The notes beneath the pieces are model-generated. The model worked only from the letters and a program-made list of their open reading frames with translations. It was not told the DNA's origin and did no database searches. From assembly GCA_030998015.1 (NCBI GenBank), contig JARWMV010000234.1, positions 1,922,001 to 1,986,000 of the forward strand: a DNA stretch of 64,000 nt, given 5' to 3'. The stretch comes from Ceratorhiza oryzae-sativae (Eukaryota; Basidiomycota; Agaricomycetes; Cantharellales; Ceratobasidiaceae). Shown one piece after another: positions 61,071-64,000 of this stretch; within the stretch, counting starts at the first letter, position 1, and each line of letters begins with the position of its first letter. The position numbers were made by a program, and so were the translations under genes.

Positions 61071-62957
61071 TGTTAAGGGCTTCCTGGATAAGAATCTTCT
61101 GTGAATATAATGAACAGTAGTAGACTAGTAGTACACACGCCCAGGGCAATACAACATTATATTGTGCATGACAAGAATAAAACAGTCACCCATAGCGACC
61201 ATAGGCTCTGAGATCGAGACACACGCATGAAAGCATTCGCCAAAGTATAATATAACCTTTTCACTAGCGACTTCCACTTTGTCTGAACCTTGTGGCAATG
61301 GAAGCCCCCAGGACGACTTTTGACCGCTCTTTGCGGTGAATCATGGCTATGGGAGATCGACTTTAAAAAAGCGTCAGTTGGACAAGGGAGTGGTTGCACT
61401 GGAGTACAAGTAGATCGCTGAGTTTGACGTAAACGATCACTCAGATTTATCATGCGGATACCGGTGCCCGCGCGTTGTCGAGTCTAAGCGAAGATGGCAA
61501 GATCGCCGGTCATCGCGCGGTCGGTCGGGTAACAAAAACGGAGCACGAAACCCCAGAGTAACCGCGATTGTATGCGCCATCTAAGCCAGTCCAGCGATTC
61601 GTTCTCAACCAAGCCAAGACTGCTTCCATCCAATCGGCTTCGAAGAGCAAGAAGAAAAAAAAAAAGGCAAGTGCCCCAAACTAGGCCAGCCGCCCCAGTA
61701 GCTCCCACGCTAGTCTCGATCTGGCACGAGCTCCGCATTAAGCCCATGCGCGGTTGAGGCGACGGGCTGTCCAACGCTTTCGATCGAGTAGCGTGGCGCT
61801 TTTCGATTGGCCTCCCGCGAAGACGGAGGTCGTGTAAGCTACTGTCCTCGAGGAAACGAGACGAATCAGAACTATTCCTTCCAAGTAGGCTTAATGAAAG
61901 TTATAATTGAACTCAAACACGGAGCGAGAGCGGTGGGCCCGGAATTACAAGGAGGATGCATTAGCTCTTGAATCTACTGCATACTCTTCGCCGCCAATTT
62001 TTTCAACACCGCTAGGTCTGAGAATCTCAGTGAAGCAAGACCCTAAAATTTGCGCCTGCCTTTTGTGGACATGGAATGCTAGTTATAGTCCCGCGCAAAG
62101 TCTATTTTGAGCCGACCGTAAGCTCCGTGCAAGTGTCACACACACACACGTTGCTACCGAGAATAGAAGGTTCTCCGATGCTCGACACTTGGCCACAACG
62201 CCCACCAGCTTCCAGTCTGCTAGGTGACATGTTACAACCCGCAGGCATGGACAGCAGTGCCAGCGGTAGGCTTAGCGCCAATAGCTCTAAATGGCTCGCT
62301 TACGTCAATCGGCGAAGTCAGTCCTCTAACATCATCAGGAACCGTGCGTATCGGATTCAGGCTACTCCCCCATTGTACAACTGGTCCAATACCCTCGCCC
62401 CGTGCGTTAGCCTCGCTCGTACAATGGCGTAATCCGTGGCGTACGAGCTCACCTATGAATAAGGCATGACATCACCGTGGCCCACCCCCCAAGTATTCAG
62501 CCTCCTCGCTCGCCATCCTCGGAGAGGCATCCGAATTCGCTCCACCCGTGTGTAGATCAACCACCCCGACTAATTGCAAAGCTTGTTCGGCCATACACCA
62601 AAGCGGGCGATATGCAGGGGTGATGCGTCTCATATTCGAATTGGGCTTTCAACCACGTGCTGGCCTGGGTGATAAGTGACGTGAGCCATGCTCGCGATCA
62701 AAGCACGACTGATGGGTATATACTGGGTAGGCTGACATCGAACGTTCTCGAGCTTGCTCTTGGCTGAGTGGGCAGGGCTGGTTGCGGAACCAGAGTAGTT
62801 AGGCTGGTTGTGGTTGTTGGGGACTGTGGCAAGATTAGACAGGAAAGGAATAGGGATCACAACGAGGTAAAACGTTGCTATATGCGCCACGTCGGGAGTT
62901 GTGTGTTCAATTAGATCAAGAGGATTACCCAAAGGCTAGATTTTTGAATACTCAAGC
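61071..62957. other. Gene-poor interval
   Basis: No confident gene. A (CA)n run lies at about 62138-62148. On the minus strand an open stretch around 62250-62440 (RTVPDDVRGLTSPIDVSEPF, then GTAVHACGL before a stop) is protein-like but has no start, splice support or family. Other frames here look random. Confidence 0.35.
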
Positions 62958-63300
62958 CTACTCAGTCCAGTCGATGCTCCTGGGCAAAGCCCGGACTCGT
63001 GGCATCGTCGGGAGCAAATCGATCACATAATACTGGGCTGGCGTCCATGCGTTCTCCGCTATTGACTTGACAATAAGTATCAGAACACAATCCCTTTCAC
63101 GTCGGGCGTACAGGTCAGCTCCGACACTTCGGGGAATGGGCGGTCGCGCTGGCTCTAGTCCGAGTAGCGCCGGAGTAGGCGATCAAACCGAGGCGCTCGG
63201 CCCCACTTCCCGCTCGCTGGCTGGTCCCCCGTTGCCATCGCCTGGTGGTTCCTGGGCAAAGTCAGAAAGCGGGAAACACGGGGCTTATGCCTTTGCCCAG
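62958..63300 (-). CDS. Hypothetical protein, three small exons, 5' end not found
   Basis: Reading minus from about 63300: FAQEPPGDGNGGPASERE, an intron of 53 nt (gtgggg...actag), SQRDRPFPEVSELT, an intron of 53 nt (gtacgc...caatag), then SENAWTPAQYYVIDLLPTMP and RVRALPRSIDWTE to the TAG at 62958-62960. Phases agree at both junctions, and none of this shows as one long frame. No start codon was found; it may lie upstream, between 63300 and 63609. No domain recognised. The exon assignments are inferred from phase and composition. Confidence 0.38.
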
Positions 63301-63609
63301 GACCCTGGGTGTTGACGAGTGGTCAGCCAGCACTAGGCAGATTTAAGCGTATGCAAACAACGGAAATCGATTGGACGAGATACATAGAATCGATAGCCAT
63401 CTGGACTGGACATCATAGGAGAACTAATCTGTAGTGTACATGTGCACCCCCAAACCAACAACAAGTAAATAGATCTATCCCAACAGGCCTGTGATGATTC
63501 GGATCAGAAGCACGAAAAAAACGGCATCAAGGGAGGACATACTCTGTAAAAACACAGCAAAAAGGTGAAAACAAATATGCGAAAAATAAGTTCCTGGTGT
63601 GTAGATGTT
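63301..63609. other. Intergenic or 5' part of the hypothetical gene
   Basis: No motif seen. May contain the missing 5' exon of the small gene and the 3' flank of the partial gene to the right. Confidence 0.35.
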
Positions 63610-64000
63610 TCAAGTGGTGGTAGTGGCGGATGAAAGCGGTGCAACACTGGTTGTGACTGATCCGGACCTGGCGCTCGCCGTTGAACGTCCCCGGCGGTTC
63701 ACACGAGGCGGGAGCTCCTGATCAAAATCCCGCCCGCTCCTCGTTTTCTTTTCTAAAATTACGACTGGCGGTGTGTCTCCGCGCTCTGCGTCCGAGCCCT
63801 CTGTATCGCTAACCATGACCCAGCCCTTCCACCCTTTACGCTGCGCAGGTGCTCGCTTCCGCACAGCATTTTCCACGTGCTCCTCCGTCTTGACGGCGAC
63901 CGGAGTGGTGGTCTCGCGTGATTCAGTTTTACGTCTCTTGCGTCGCTGAGTCTCGCGGCCGTCGCGTGCGCGCTTTGTCCCGCCCACGGTCGTCGGGGAT
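63610..64000 (-). CDS. Basic protein C-terminus (5' part outside window)
   Basis: Open frame running off the right edge, ending TSVAPLSSATTTT at 63610. It holds a strongly basic run (TQRRKRRKTES) resembling a bipartite nuclear signal, then RKRAPAQRKGWKGWVMV, an acidic stretch SDTEGSDAERGD, and VVILEKKTRSGRDFDQEL. Low complexity throughout. Likely the disordered tail of a nuclear protein; identity unknown. Confidence 0.6.
   Translation of the reverse strand, partial: SPTTVGGTKRARDGRETQRRKRRKTESRETTTPVAVKTEEHVENAVRKRAPAQRKGWKGWVMVSDTEGSDAERGDTPPVVILEKKTRSGRDFDQELPPRVNRRGRSTASARSGSVTTSVAPLSSATTTT

Noticed and set aside
61572..61757. 61-codon basic plus frame with an A-tract
   Set aside because: Low complexity and without splice or family support.

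Overview
The window reads as nuclear DNA of a basidiomycete fungus, most likely an Agaricomycete of the Rhizoctonia/Ceratobasidiaceae type. Genes are split by many short GT-AG introns (mostly 45-60 nt). There is a fungal elongation factor 3, a PDR-type drug pump, an ADP1-type ABC transporter, a Git3/cAMP-receptor-like GPCR, and domains I know mainly from Agaricomycetes (DUF6699, DUF6593). The genus is inferred. I saw no rRNA, no convincing tRNA, no CRISPR array and no intact transposon.

Layout. 1-6.6 kb, minus strand: eIF2A (runs off the left edge), ribose-phosphate pyrophosphokinase, a seven-helix receptor, a DUF6699 protein. 6.9-11.6 kb, plus: a site-2 protease homologue and an HD-domain (cyanamide hydratase-like) protein. 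13.2-19.9 kb: a second DUF6699 protein (minus) diverges from calcipressin (RCAN), followed by a Ser/Thr kinase. 20-25 kb looks empty by long open frames, but exon-by-exon reading gives two, probably three, tandem decayed DUF6593-like paralogues. 25-26.3 kb: a LACTB2-like metallo-beta-lactamase (minus). 26.7-45 kb: a run of ABC ATPases on the plus strand (PDR pump, ADP1-like transporter, eEF3), with COX17 diverging from the ADP1-like gene across 89 bp. 45.4-61 kb: glyoxalase-like protein, proline-rich protein, SF3B4 (Hsh49), a type II membrane protein with SNAP-type repeats, a multi-pass membrane protein, a cytochrome P450, adenylate kinase and a senescence-domain protein. 61-64 kb: sparse, with a short multi-exon gene that is not visible as one ORF, and the C-terminus of a basic nuclear-type protein running off the right edge.

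The genes are mostly housekeeping or membrane functions and do not form one pathway. The divergent pairs (DUF6699/RCAN, COX17/ADP1, adenylate kinase/senescence protein) may share promoters.

The strongest unexpected signal is technical or evolutionary. At least nine otherwise conserved genes carry a break that one or two missing bases would explain, several of them in C/G runs: PRS, S2P, RCAN, kinase, PDR pump, COX17, eEF3 (two compensating losses), the SNAP-repeat protein and a membrane protein. Deletion-type sequence error is the simplest reading, and raw reads or RNA-seq would settle it. I found no obviously new multi-gene system. The most original candidates are the DUF6593-like array, the short membrane ORF with an internal UAG at 33.0 kb, and two very small multi-exon genes.
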